Of a stretch of DNA of 64,000 nt, positions 17,862 to 26,409 are shown piece by piece; positions within the stretch are counted from its first letter, which is position 1, and each line of letters begins with the position of its first letter. Source of the DNA: Endoryza sp044226045 (GTDB lineage Bacteria; Bacteroidota; Bacteroidia; Chitinophagales; Chitinophagaceae); the NCBI GenBank assembly GCA_044226045.1, contig JBGAHR010000021.1, positions 3,249 through 67,248 on the forward strand. The letters run 5' to 3'. The notes under the pieces are model-generated. The model did no database searches. It worked only from the letters and a program-made list of their open reading frames with translations, and was not told the DNA's origin. The position numbers and the translations under genes were made by a program.

Positions 17862-18549
17862 ACGCTTCTCCGTATATTTTTATAATTCCTTCTTTGATCG
17901 CTGCAGCTTCTTCTTCGCTGTAAAAGCGGATAATTTCAGCGATATCTTCCGGTTTAACCCAAGACGAATGGCGGGCATCCGGCATAGCCTTCCGGTTTTG
18001 AGGTGTATCAATGGTACTCGGAACAATGATATGGGTGGCTACTCTTAATCCTTTCGCTTCTTCATTCATCAAATCAGCCAATCGGAATACCAGTGATTTC
18101 CCCAGACTATACGAAATCATTCCTTTGCCTTCTGATGCAGCAAGTCCTGGTCTCGCGCCAATAAAGAAAATTCGTCCGACCGATTGTTGTTTCATGTGAA
18201 CAAAAACAGGACGGGCGATATTATAGGTAGTGCTGAAGTTCAGTTCTACTTGCCTTATAATATCCGATGTACTGGTGTGTTCAATATCTCCCATGGCAAA
18301 TCCGCCAACCGTCAGAACCGCTACGTCGATGTGTTGACGGGTTTGCAGGATGGATTGTACCAGCTCACCGGAATCTGTTTCATTAAGCAGATTGGCTTCC
18401 CTGATCTCGAGGCTGTCATGTTGCAAGGTTAATGGATTGGGATCATTGGGAGGAACGAGAGCGATCACATAGTAATTATTTGCCAGCAGGCTGTGAACGA
18501 TGGCTCTTCCCAGGTTACCGGAAGCGCCCGTGATAATGGCGGTTTTCAT
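17860..18549 (-). CDS. SDR family NAD(P)-dependent oxidoreductase
   Basis: A 229-residue short-chain dehydrogenase. The N-terminal cofactor motif TGASGNLGRA is clear, as is the catalytic segment ISYSLGKSLV, which supplies the YxxxK pair. The conserved serine position reads IFFIGARPG, so the usual catalytic serine is replaced by glycine or alanine, as in some atypical SDRs. The substrate is unknown. It lies 24 bp downstream of the small outer-membrane gene on the same strand and probably belongs to that minus-strand operon. Confidence 0.83.
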   Translation of the reverse strand: MKTAIITGASGNLGRAIVHSLLANNYYVIALVPPNDPNPLTLQHDSLEIREANLLNETDSGELVQSILQTRQHIDVAVLTVGGFAMGDIEHTSTSDIIRQVELNFSTTYNIARPVFVHMKQQSVGRIFFIGARPGLAASEGKGMISYSLGKSLVFRLADLMNEEAKGLRVATHIIVPSTIDTPQNRKAMPDARHSSWVKPEDIAEIIRFYSEEEAAAIKEGIIKIYGEA

Positions 18550-18573
18550 GTTATTTTTTTTGAGTGAATGATT

Positions 18574-19194
18574 TTACATTTTCATACGCATTCCCGTAAA
18601 TATGGATACGCTCCTGATTCGATGATCGCTCAACTGAATTGTGGAGCTCCAGTAGGAACAGTCGATAAAAATGGTTTGCAGAATGGTGGAGCGGGTTTGA
18701 AAAGAGAACCTGGATCCCAGTCTTCCAAACAGGCCACCATGACGAACAACCTGTTGACGTACTTCGCGCTCATCTACCGATACCGTTACGCGGGGTTCAC
18801 CGGTATTGACATAGCCGGCACCCAGATAAGGTGTGCATTGCAAGCGAGAAGTAGAATCCAATAATTGAATACCGGCATTCAATCCGGCAACAATAAAAGA
18901 ACTGCGGGTATTTTTAAAGAGGTATTCCGAATGAACATCCCTCTTTTGTTGCTCATACTGGATGGTATTAAATCCAAGATCAATTGCCAGTATCCATTTC
19001 CGACCAATTTTTCGCTCGATGCCAGAATGGATGGCCAGTGAATGACGGAAAGTCCTGTTTAACGGCCCCTGTATTTTATTCACGCCAACGCTGCTGGACA
19101 AATGAAACCGCTGACGGCTTTTTTTATCCTGTGCCTGCATGGATAATGATAAAAGAATAAACAGGGCAACGCCCGACAGGACTTTCGTTCTCAT
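18574..19194 (-). CDS. Small outer-membrane beta-barrel-like protein
   Basis: A 206-residue protein with a signal peptide (about 1-21, ending LSMQAQ). The mature part has alternating hydrophobic strands and ends with an aromatic/hydrophobic strand near SVSIFTGMRMKM, consistent with a small beta-barrel of the type common in Bacteroidota. I recognise no precise family. Its start overlaps the stop of the SMP-30 gene by 4 bp, so it is translated from the same mRNA. Confidence 0.68.
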   Translation of the reverse strand: MRTKVLSGVALFILLSLSMQAQDKKSRQRFHLSSSVGVNKIQGPLNRTFRHSLAIHSGIERKIGRKWILAIDLGFNTIQYEQQKRDVHSEYLFKNTRSSFIVAGLNAGIQLLDSTSRLQCTPYLGAGYVNTGEPRVTVSVDEREVRQQVVRHGGLFGRLGSRFSFQTRSTILQTIFIDCSYWSSTIQLSDHRIRSVSIFTGMRMKM

Positions 19195-20855
19195 GGCTGC
19201 CAGCTGAATTTACCGCCCGTGGCTACTTTTATCTTGTAAAGGCTGCTGTGTGCGGTTAAGTAAAGAGTATGTCCGTCATCGCCCCAGGCCATATTGGCGG
19301 GTCTTTCGGGGGTAACTATTTTACCCAATAGTTTTCCGTCGGCGGAAATGATGCTGATTCCGCCGGGTGCAGAAACAAAAAGATTTCCCTGGCGATCGAT
19401 CTTTAACCCATCGAGGGCTTCTTCATCTTCTGTCAGGTTGAAGTCAAAAAATATCTTTCCATTTTTCAGCGTTCCGTCCGGTTGTACCTCATATCTCCAG
19501 ATGGTTTTAGTATGATGAATATCTCGTATATCCCAATTCGTTACATACAGATAAGACTCATCCGGACTAAAAGCAATCCCATTTGGTCCGCCGAGGTCAG
19601 TGGATACCAGTTTCGTTTCGCCATTGCGAATCATATATACACCCTGGTAGGGCAATTCTTTTCTTTTGTCTTCGAAGAAATCGGGCAGCCCGTATGGGGG
19701 ATCGGTGAAATATACCGTTCCATCACTTTTCAGCACCAGGTCATTGGGGCTGTTCAGTCTTTTGCCATCGAAGCGATCCGACAATACCGTTACCGGACCC
19801 TTTTTTTCGTGACGAATGATACGACGGTTACCATGCTGGGCAACGATCAATCTTCCCTGCTGATCGATTGCCAGCCCATTGCTGCCTGGTTGATGATATT
19901 CACCAATGTCGGCACCGGTGTAGCCACTATGGCTCACATATACCGTTACATTCCTGTTGGCAGGATCATACCGGTAAATCGTGTTGGTATTGGGGTCGCT
20001 GAATAACAGAAAGCCGTCGGGGTGCCAAACCGGTCCTTCCGTAAAGGAAAAGCCGTCTGCCACTTTTTCAACCATCGTTCCCGGGGGAAGTATATTATCC
20101 AGTTTGGAATCCGTTTTATAGATCTTCCCGATGTTTTTCCAATCAGCTCTGGTTGGCCACTCGGAGTAAAAGTCTACCACGGCATTTCTTACCCAAACGT
20201 AATTGTCGGGAAGATGTCCGATCACTCCGTTGATAGCGAGGATAGCAATCGTATAATGATCTCCCGGCCTGGCCTGGTTTGACAGAATAACGCGGTTGCG
20301 GCTGTTATACCCACCGATTACCCCATTGCCAACCTGTCCGAAAGCGATTGCCTGTTTTCCATTTACCCATATTTCACTGTAGTCATCTACCACTATTTCA
20401 AAAACTGCCGTGCTGCCCTTTGTTTGAATAGCGCCTATTTTCTCCGGGATGGTGAGTTCGAGTTTGTACCATACGAAAGAGAATAAACCATTTCCCAATC
20501 TTGTTTCCAGTTGATCGGGTGAGATGGGTTGAAAGGCCTTGTCAAAAGCCGGGTCACCGATCTGCGGTTTGAGTGAATTTGTTTTCACCCTTGCACCGGT
20601 GGGATACAACAGCAGCGCATCCATGCCCGCTTTTTGAGGGCCGGGTAACTGGAAATTGGTTTCCTCGATATGTGCAGGCTGATAACTCCATTGGGCTTTT
20701 ACCAGGGAGGCGCCTTCAATGCTTCGAAGGTCTGCGATTGCCTGGGGCTTATCCGTCGCGAGTAAGCGCGTTTCCTGCGAATAGCCACCGAATGGTATGT
20801 TGAAAAGCAGTAGGCAAAGCGTTGCCAGCCTGCTGTAAGTTGACAGGTGTTGCAT
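19191..20855 (-). CDS. Secreted SMP-30/gluconolactonase family protein with N-terminal accessory domain
   Basis: A 554-residue protein with a signal peptide (about 1-26). Residues about 90-245 form a beta-sandwich-like domain (VWYKLELTIPEKI, YSEIWVNGKQ) resembling carbohydrate-binding accessory modules. The C-terminal half is a six-bladed SMP-30 propeller, starting FSFTEGPVWHPDG and containing GSNGLAIDQQGRL, SPNDLVLKSDG and GPNGIAFSPDE, which include the acidic and asparagine metal ligands of the family. SMP-30 enzymes hydrolyse sugar lactones. This fits the sugar-oxidising genes elsewhere in the window. It leads the two downstream minus-strand genes. Confidence 0.88.
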   Translation of the reverse strand: MQHLSTYSRLATLCLLLFNIPFGGYSQETRLLATDKPQAIADLRSIEGASLVKAQWSYQPAHIEETNFQLPGPQKAGMDALLLYPTGARVKTNSLKPQIGDPAFDKAFQPISPDQLETRLGNGLFSFVWYKLELTIPEKIGAIQTKGSTAVFEIVVDDYSEIWVNGKQAIAFGQVGNGVIGGYNSRNRVILSNQARPGDHYTIAILAINGVIGHLPDNYVWVRNAVVDFYSEWPTRADWKNIGKIYKTDSKLDNILPPGTMVEKVADGFSFTEGPVWHPDGFLLFSDPNTNTIYRYDPANRNVTVYVSHSGYTGADIGEYHQPGSNGLAIDQQGRLIVAQHGNRRIIRHEKKGPVTVLSDRFDGKRLNSPNDLVLKSDGTVYFTDPPYGLPDFFEDKRKELPYQGVYMIRNGETKLVSTDLGGPNGIAFSPDESYLYVTNWDIRDIHHTKTIWRYEVQPDGTLKNGKIFFDFNLTEDEEALDGLKIDRQGNLFVSAPGGISIISADGKLLGKIVTPERPANMAWGDDGHTLYLTAHSSLYKIKVATGGKFSWQP

Positions 20856-20883
20856 GTAAAATGATTGAAAGAAAATGAAAGAA

Positions 20884-21351
20884 TCAGAGGGTTACCTTGC
20901 TTCCGGCAACGGCAATGTCCTCATCCTGCTGCGCGCTGGCAGATCCGCTGACGCCAATGGCGCCGACAACCTGTCCGTCAACCATGATGGGAATACCACC
21001 CTGTAAAAAGGTATGCCCCACCGTTATCAGTGCGTCTCTGCCGTTGTTGATGGCGTTTTCCAATTTGGAAGACGGGGCTTTGAACAAAGCGGCTGTATTG
21101 GCTTTTTTGGTGGCCACTTCTGCTGCTGCTGCAAAGGTTCCGTCCAATCTTTCCAGGTAAATGAGATGACCACCATTGTCAACGATGGCGATGGCGCCTC
21201 CGGGAGCATTATTGGATTTGGCGTATTTCACGGCTTCTGCAGTGATCTTTTTGGCTGCTTCCAGCGAAAGTGTTTTGGCAGGCAGCAGTTGGGCTGACAA
21301 AGTAGTTGCCAGCAGGAGGCAACCGAAGAAAAGCATACTAAATTTTTTCAT
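20884..21351 (-). CDS. GlcG/HbpS family haem-binding-like protein, exported
   Basis: A 155-residue protein with a signal peptide (about 1-20). The mature part is a full GlcG/HbpS domain: LSLEAAKKITAEAVKYAK, GGAIAIVDNGGHLIYLERLD, and the C-terminal GGIPIMVDGQVVGAIGVSG followed by QQDEDIAVAG. Members bind haem or small organic acids, and many are encoded beside oxidoreductases. It lies 28 bp upstream of the SMP-30 gene on the same strand, so cotranscription is likely. The ligand is not evident. Confidence 0.88.
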   Translation of the reverse strand: MKKFSMLFFGCLLLATTLSAQLLPAKTLSLEAAKKITAEAVKYAKSNNAPGGAIAIVDNGGHLIYLERLDGTFAAAAEVATKKANTAALFKAPSSKLENAINNGRDALITVGHTFLQGGIPIMVDGQVVGAIGVSGSASAQQDEDIAVAGSKVTL

Positions 21352-21388
21352 GGCTATATATTAAAGATGTGCTTGATTAGTTTATGTA

Positions 21389-22366
21389 TTAACGGGAATT
21401 GTCGGAAGCCGGTTTAGCAGGCTTGTCGAATTTTACTTTTTTGCCCGCATGTTTTTTTATCTGTCCGGGCCAGTATTTATCAGCCTTCACGATATTTCCC
21501 GGTACGTCTTTGTTGAATTGGTCATAAGCGTCCTGGGTGTGTTGAAGGATCAACCGGCCATCTACAATCTGGAAGATTTCCGGATTAACGGGCCGGAGTT
21601 TATTAAGGCTCATCGCATACCCACAGAAGGCTCCATATTGTGGCGCATACATTTCCGGATGATCCTTGAACGAACTGGCATGTTCTTCCGACGCAAACCA
21701 GTAAGTGGCGCCATGATATCGGGCAAAGAATTTGGGATCGCCTTTCACGGCTTTATTGTCGGTGAAGTAGGCCACCGCATCGTATCCCTGCAGTATTACC
21801 CCATCAGGATCTGTATTATTCAGAAAACCTTTTTCTTCCTCTGTAACAATCTGCTTTCCGTTATTGGAAGATACCTTCGGCCAGTAGCGATCTGCCAATT
21901 GGAGATTACCCTGTACGTCCTTATTCCATCCGTTCACCGCACGTTGGTTGTGTTGAATCACCAGGCGACCATTCACAATGGAAAAAGTGTTTACGTCAAT
22001 GGGAGCGATGCGCCCCAATGAAACCGCATAAGCGCACCATCCGCCAAACTGTGGTTTGTATTTTTCGGGATCGGCTTTGAAGAGTTCCAGGTGCTGTGCC
22101 GAAGCGAAATAATAAATCGCATCCTGGTAGGTGAATTTGATGGAAGGATCACCTTTCACCGGCTTTTGATCCGTAAAAAATGCAACCGGGTCGTATCCAT
22201 CCAATATTACACCATTCGCATCCAGGTTATTGAAGTACTTCCCAGTGGAAGACTGCGCCTGAGCGCCTTTACCAAAAATCAAAATAAGCAATAAACCGAT
22301 TCCGGATAATGCTTTCCGGGAGTAACCCATCACCAGCATTGACAACATGTTTTTTTGTTTTTTCAT
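21389..22366 (-). CDS. Exported protein with two YHS domains
   Basis: A 325-residue protein with an N-terminal hydrophobic signal segment (about 10-37). Two YHS repeats follow, at about 45-170 and 180-305, each opening GVILDGYDPVAFFTD or GVILQGYDAVAYFTD and containing a GG/GAFC(A/G)YA(V/M)S cysteine segment. YHS modules are thought to bind metals, often copper or heavy metals. The repeats are clearly paralogous and arose by internal duplication. It is the first gene of the minus-strand group; the upstream gap is filled by repeats. Confidence 0.87.
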   Translation of the reverse strand: MKKQKNMLSMLVMGYSRKALSGIGLLLILIFGKGAQAQSSTGKYFNNLDANGVILDGYDPVAFFTDQKPVKGDPSIKFTYQDAIYYFASAQHLELFKADPEKYKPQFGGWCAYAVSLGRIAPIDVNTFSIVNGRLVIQHNQRAVNGWNKDVQGNLQLADRYWPKVSSNNGKQIVTEEEKGFLNNTDPDGVILQGYDAVAYFTDNKAVKGDPKFFARYHGATYWFASEEHASSFKDHPEMYAPQYGAFCGYAMSLNKLRPVNPEIFQIVDGRLILQHTQDAYDQFNKDVPGNIVKADKYWPGQIKKHAGKKVKFDKPAKPASDNSR

Positions 22367-22479
22367 GACTATACCTTTTATGCCGCAAAGAAAAGCATTG
22401 GCAGACCCCCAGTCTGTCCAACGCTTTACAGCAGTTTGCCGTCAAAGAGTGAATAAGGGCAAAACTGTCAGCGGGCTTA

Positions 22480-22713
22480 CATAATGAGAGCGGGAGTGAG
22501 AGCGAGAGCGGAAGGGGAAAGAGAAACGGAAAGAGAAAGGCAAACGGAGCGGGAGCGATAGCGAGAGCGGAAGGGGAAAGGGAAACGGAAAGGAAGACAC
22601 GAGCGGAAGCGAGCGCGACAGTTGACTCTGCGTTCTCAGCGCCTTCTGCGTCTTCAGCGATTCGCCTAATTCGCCTAATTCGTCTAATTCGCGTAATTCG
22701 CGTAATTCGCATT
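22480..22713. repeat. Purine-rich repeat block with 9-bp tandem repeat
   Basis: The gap between the YHS and mlaE genes (about 430 bp) holds two repeats. From about 22480 to 22615 the plus strand is made of GAGCGGGAGTGAGAGC and GGAAAGAGAAACGG words, the reverse complement of the pyrimidine block at 503-672. From 22660 to 22713 lies a 9-bp tandem repeat, ATTCGCCTA with ATTCGTCTA and ATTCGCGTA variants, about six copies. The array ends 2 bp before the first regulatory dyad of the mla promoter. Frames open here are artefacts of composition. Confidence 0.88.
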
Positions 22714-22715
22714 CT

Positions 22716-22780
22716 TGACAAACATCACCTCACTACTTGATCCTGTTCATAACCTTTACGGCGATCTTGGGGGAGATTTG
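22716..22780 (+). promoter_or_regulatory. Tandem Crp/Fnr-type operators and -7 element of the mla operon
   Basis: Two perfect TGA-N6-TCA dyads, TGACAAACATCA (22716-22727) and TGATCCTGTTCA (22738-22749), have centres exactly 22 bp apart. The centre of the second is 29.5 bp before GAGATTTG (22773-22780), which matches TAnnTTTG at 7 of 8 fixed and free positions. This geometry repeats at eight other promoters in the window. It predicts a start near 22784 and so supports ATG 22796 for mlaE. Confidence 0.65.
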
Positions 22781-22795
22781 GTATATTCATATTGT

Positions 22796-23566
22796 ATGTC
22801 TACCCCATCCCAGACAAATGATTTTTTTAAGGAGACAGGAGGAATCACCCGATTTGCGGGAAGGTTCCTGGTACAGGTTTTTCAGCCACGCTACGAAATA
22901 CAGGAGTTTCTGAGGCAATGCTTTCTCATCGGGTATAAATCCTTACCACTCATAGGTCTGACCGGATTTATCATGGGCCTGGTTCTTACAATGCAACTGC
23001 GACCGACTATGGAAGATTATGGGGTGGAATCGCAGATACCGGCCATGGTGGGAATCGCGATCGTTCGGGAGATCGGGCCGGTTATTACGGCATTGATATT
23101 TGCCGGTAAGATCGGAAGCAGCATCGGCGCCGAACTGGGTTCCATGAAGGTTACCGAACAGATCGATGCCATGGAAGTATCCGGTACCAATCCATTTAAA
23201 TTCCTGGTGGTTACCAGAGTGCTGGCATCCACCACCATGCTTCCGATACTCGTATTACTCGGTGACGCCATTTCTTTGTATGGTTCCTATGTCGGAGTAA
23301 ACATTCAGGGAACCACCAGTTTTCGGCTGTTCTATATGCAGGTCTTCGATAACCTTTCTTTCGGAGATGTACTGCCGGCCTTTGTGAAATCTTATTTTTT
23401 TGGTTTCGCCGTGGGCATCATCGGTTGTTATAAAGGGTATCATTCCAATAAAGGAACAGAAGGAGTAGGACGTTCGGCCAATTCAGCAGTGGTCGTTTCA
23501 TCCATCATGATTTTTGTAATTGATTTATTAGCTGTACAGGTCACCGATATTTTGGGACTTAACTGA
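22796..23566 (+). CDS. mlaE: MlaE-family ABC transporter permease
   Basis: A 256-residue integral membrane protein with about five to six transmembrane helices. The family core is present: LTGFIMGLVLTMQL, the coupling-region stretch IGAELGSMKVTEQIDAM, and the C-terminal GTEGVGRSANSAVV. MlaE is the membrane subunit of the machinery that moves phospholipids between the two membranes. ATG 22796 is preferred over an upstream start at 22715 because the predicted promoter lies between them and because the family begins near here. It is followed after 1 bp by the ATPase gene. Confidence 0.93.
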   Translation: MSTPSQTNDFFKETGGITRFAGRFLVQVFQPRYEIQEFLRQCFLIGYKSLPLIGLTGFIMGLVLTMQLRPTMEDYGVESQIPAMVGIAIVREIGPVITALIFAGKIGSSIGAELGSMKVTEQIDAMEVSGTNPFKFLVVTRVLASTTMLPILVLLGDAISLYGSYVGVNIQGTTSFRLFYMQVFDNLSFGDVLPAFVKSYFFGFAVGIIGCYKGYHSNKGTEGVGRSANSAVVVSSIMIFVIDLLAVQVTDILGLN

Positions 23567-23567
23567 C

Positions 23568-24344
23568 ATGATCCAGGAAACGACATATGAAGAAGGCAAG
23601 CCAATGGAGGGTACGACAAACCCGGCCATTCTTATTGAGCATTTGTATAAAGCTTTTGGCGATAACCAGGTACTGGTGGATTTCAACCTGTCAGTTGAAA
23701 AGGGCGAGAATGTAGTGGTATTGGGGAAATCAGGTTCAGGAAAATCTGTTTTGATCAAATGCATTATTGGATTGCTGGAACCTGATAAGGGAACAATTGA
23801 AGTGCTCGGAAAAAATATTACCGAGCTCAATCATCAGCAACTGGATGAAATAAGAGCCAAAGTGGGATTTCTTTTTCAAAGCAACGCGCTCTATGATTCC
23901 ATGACGGTCAGGGAGAACCTCGAGTTCCCCTTGCGTCGTCACTGGATACAGCTATCAAAAGAAGAAGCGGACAAATCGGTGATGGAAGCATTGGAAGATG
24001 TGGGTCTTGCCCATACTGTAGATATGATGCCGGCCGAACTGTCGGGAGGCATGCGTAAAAGGATCGCACTGGCACGCACCCTCATTATGCGACCCGAAAT
24101 CATCCTGTATGATGAACCCACTACAGGACTGGATCCGGTCACCGGAAAGGAAATCATTCAGTTGATTATCGAAATACACCAGAAATACAAATCCTCTTCC
24201 CTGATCATTTCCCACGACATGACCTGTGTGAAGCTGGCCGCTGACAGAATAGTACTGTTGATCCAGGGAAAATGTTATGCCACGGGCACTTACCAGGATT
24301 TTAGTGGTTCAACGGATCCGCAGATAAAACAATTTTTTGAATGA
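23568..24344 (+). CDS. mlaF: MlaF-family ABC transporter ATP-binding protein
   Basis: A 258-residue ABC ATPase. It contains Walker A GKSGSGKS, the signature LSGGMRKRIALARTL, Walker B IILYDEPTTGLDP and the switch histidine in LIISHDM. It drives lipid transport with the MlaE permease. The first codons up to about residue 15 are less conserved, and an alternative ATG lies at 23604. Its stop overlaps the start of the MlaD-like gene (ATGA), so the three genes form an operon. Confidence 0.94.
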   Translation: MIQETTYEEGKPMEGTTNPAILIEHLYKAFGDNQVLVDFNLSVEKGENVVVLGKSGSGKSVLIKCIIGLLEPDKGTIEVLGKNITELNHQQLDEIRAKVGFLFQSNALYDSMTVRENLEFPLRRHWIQLSKEEADKSVMEALEDVGLAHTVDMMPAELSGGMRKRIALARTLIMRPEIILYDEPTTGLDPVTGKEIIQLIIEIHQKYKSSSLIISHDMTCVKLAADRIVLLIQGKCYATGTYQDFSGSTDPQIKQFFE

Positions 24345-25525
24345 CTATGGCCAAAAGAAATTTCAATAATATCCAGCTGGGTATATTTGCCCTTGTAGGT
24401 CTCCTGTTCCTGGTGGTTATGCTTTATATGATCGGCAAGAACAAGAACATGTTCGGACATACTTTCCAGTTGAAAGCCCGATTCGACAATGTGCATGGCC
24501 TGGTGTCTGGCAATAACGTCCGCTTTGCCGGTATCGAGGCGGGAACCGTGGAAAAAATTGAAATCCTCAACGATACCACTATAGAGGTGCAAATGTACAT
24601 CGATGAAAAATTCAAATCATTCCTGCATAATAACGCAGTGGCTTCTATAGCTACTGATGGATTAATGGGGAATAAGGTCATTAATATTTCACCGGTGAAC
24701 CAGGCAGCACCCCTGGTGAAAGAAGGAGACCTGATTGCAACCAGTAAAGCCGTTGATATTGACCAGATGCTCCGTACGCTCTCTGCAACCAATGAAGATG
24801 TGGCGGTCATAGCCAGGAACCTGAAAGTCACCGTAGACCGGCTGAACAATAGTTCCGGACTCTGGAAACTGCTCAACGACGAACGGATTCCGGCGGATAT
24901 CAGGTCGTCAGCGGCCAATATCAAATTAACCACTTCGAGATCGGCCTCCCTCATTGCAGACCTTCAACAGATGGTCAATGAAACAAAAAGCGGTAAAGGT
25001 GTATTGGGTGTGTTGTTGCAGGACACTGGGTTCTCTCGACAGCTGGACGCGGCGATGACCAAAATACAGGCGGCTGCGAATAATATCGACACACTTTCCA
25101 ATAGTTTGAAAATGTCCGCCTCGCATATTCAAAGTGCGGTCGTCAATCCCAAAACTACCGCAGGAGCCATACTGGATGATAGCCTAATCGTGCAGAAGAT
25201 ACACGCGAGCCTCGAAAACATCAGGTTGGGAACCGAAGGGTTTAACCAGAATATGGAGGCACTGAAGCATAATTTCCTGTTCAGGTCTTATTTCAGAAAG
25301 CTGGAACGCGAACAGGCCAAACAAAAAAAAATAACAAACCGGGAAAGCGACTGGTCCCTTTCAATTAAAGGGTACTGCTTATATTTAGCGCCGAATTCAT
25401 GGATTCAATCACACATATTGCGCTTGGTGCCTGCGTGGGAGAGGCTTTTTTTGAACGGGGTTTCGGCAAGAAAGCCATGGTATGGGGCGCGCTGGCCCAG
25501 AGTATACCGGATATCGATTTTGTAG
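24341..25525 (+). CDS. mlaD: MlaD-like MCE-domain protein; last part probably not natural
   Basis: An N-terminal transmembrane anchor (about 10-30) and an MCE domain (about 37-115, with GLVSGNNVRFAGIEAGTVEKI split over a conserved stretch at 24499-24561) are followed by a helical region ending ... EREQAKQKK at residue 330. The frame then continues 64 residues in a low-quality tail that overlaps the next gene by 127 bp. The reading passes through nine A (25323-25331); with eight A the next codon is TAA, so the protein would end exactly at ... QKK. The tail therefore probably reflects an indel or a sequencing error. MlaD proteins pass lipids across the periplasm. Confidence 0.85.
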   Translation: MTMAKRNFNNIQLGIFALVGLLFLVVMLYMIGKNKNMFGHTFQLKARFDNVHGLVSGNNVRFAGIEAGTVEKIEILNDTTIEVQMYIDEKFKSFLHNNAVASIATDGLMGNKVINISPVNQAAPLVKEGDLIATSKAVDIDQMLRTLSATNEDVAVIARNLKVTVDRLNNSSGLWKLLNDERIPADIRSSAANIKLTTSRSASLIADLQQMVNETKSGKGVLGVLLQDTGFSRQLDAAMTKIQAAANNIDTLSNSLKMSASHIQSAVVNPKTTAGAILDDSLIVQKIHASLENIRLGTEGFNQNMEALKHNFLFRSYFRKLEREQAKQKKITNRESDWSLSIKGYCLYLAPNSWIQSHILRLVPAWERLFLNGVSARKPWYGARWPRVYRISIL

Positions 25526-26409
25526 CTTCCTTCTGGCTGCCCACTTCCGATGACCTGCTGGTCCATCGTGGGTTCACTCATTCTTTGTTGTTTGCGCTGA
25601 TGATAGTGCCGCTCATGGCCGTTGCGGCGAATAGAATCCATCATCCGCATAATATTTCATACCGGAAATGGTTTCTGTTTTTCGCGGTGGAAGTAGGGTT
25701 GCATCTCTTCCTGGATGCTTTCAATAACTATGGAATCGGCTGGCTGGAACCGTTTAGTCATGCCCGTTATTCTTTCAATACCATTTATGTGCTCGACTTC
25801 TTCTTCTCCATATGGCCCGTCATCGCAATGATAGCCCTGATCTTTCTTCATCCTTTTCATAAAAGAAGAAAATTCTGGTGGCTTTTCGGGGTGGTTTTGC
25901 CTTTCCTTTACCTGGGTTACGGGGTATTCAATAAGCTTTCGATCGATAGAGATGTTAAGAAAATGCTGGCCCAGCAGAAAATAAGTTATAACCGCTATTT
26001 TACTACGCCGGCGCCTATGCAAAACTGGCTCTGGTTTGTGGTAGCAGGTAATGACAGCGGGTACTACGTCGGCTTCAGATCTGTATTTGACCGGCAGCCT
26101 CAACTCAACCTGGAGTACTTTCCGAGGCATACCGATCTGTTGGACTCTATCTCCGATCACCGGGAAGTGAAAAACCTGGTTCGGTTCTCCCAGCAGTTTT
26201 ATGTTGTTCAGCAATGGAATGATACCCTTGTCTTCAACGACCTTCGGTTCGGCCAGATATTTGGATGGGAAGAACCCCGGGCGCGGTTTGTGTTTCACTA
26301 CTTTCTTCAGCACCCCGATGACAACCACCTCGTTGTTCAACGGGGAAGGTTCCTTGGATGGGATGCCGAACGTTTCAAAGCTTATCTAAGAAGAATCCGG
26401 GGAAACTAA
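25399..26409 (+). CDS. YdjM/LexA-binding-type membrane metal-dependent hydrolase
   Basis: A 336-residue protein. The N-terminal half contains MDSITHIALGACVGEAF, PDIDFVASFW and HRGFTHSLLFALM, the histidine and aspartate pattern of the YdjM family, between several transmembrane helices. The C-terminal half is soluble. The family is annotated as inner-membrane metal-dependent hydrolases, but substrates are not known. ATG 25399 is the family start; it lies inside the out-of-family tail of the upstream MCE gene. Its 3' end overlaps the convergent cardiolipin synthase gene by 4 bp. Confidence 0.88.
   Translation: MDSITHIALGACVGEAFFERGFGKKAMVWGALAQSIPDIDFVASFWLPTSDDLLVHRGFTHSLLFALMIVPLMAVAANRIHHPHNISYRKWFLFFAVEVGLHLFLDAFNNYGIGWLEPFSHARYSFNTIYVLDFFFSIWPVIAMIALIFLHPFHKRRKFWWLFGVVLPFLYLGYGVFNKLSIDRDVKKMLAQQKISYNRYFTTPAPMQNWLWFVVAGNDSGYYVGFRSVFDRQPQLNLEYFPRHTDLLDSISDHREVKNLVRFSQQFYVVQQWNDTLVFNDLRFGQIFGWEEPRARFVFHYFLQHPDDNHLVVQRGRFLGWDAERFKAYLRRIRGN

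Noticed and set aside
22660..22713. Tandem repeat as a CRISPR array
   Set aside because: The unit is only 9 bp with no spacers, and no cas gene is nearby.
22269..22721. Minus-strand frame of 150 residues
   Set aside because: Its first half is translation of the 9-bp and purine repeats, and it runs into the YHS gene in another frame.
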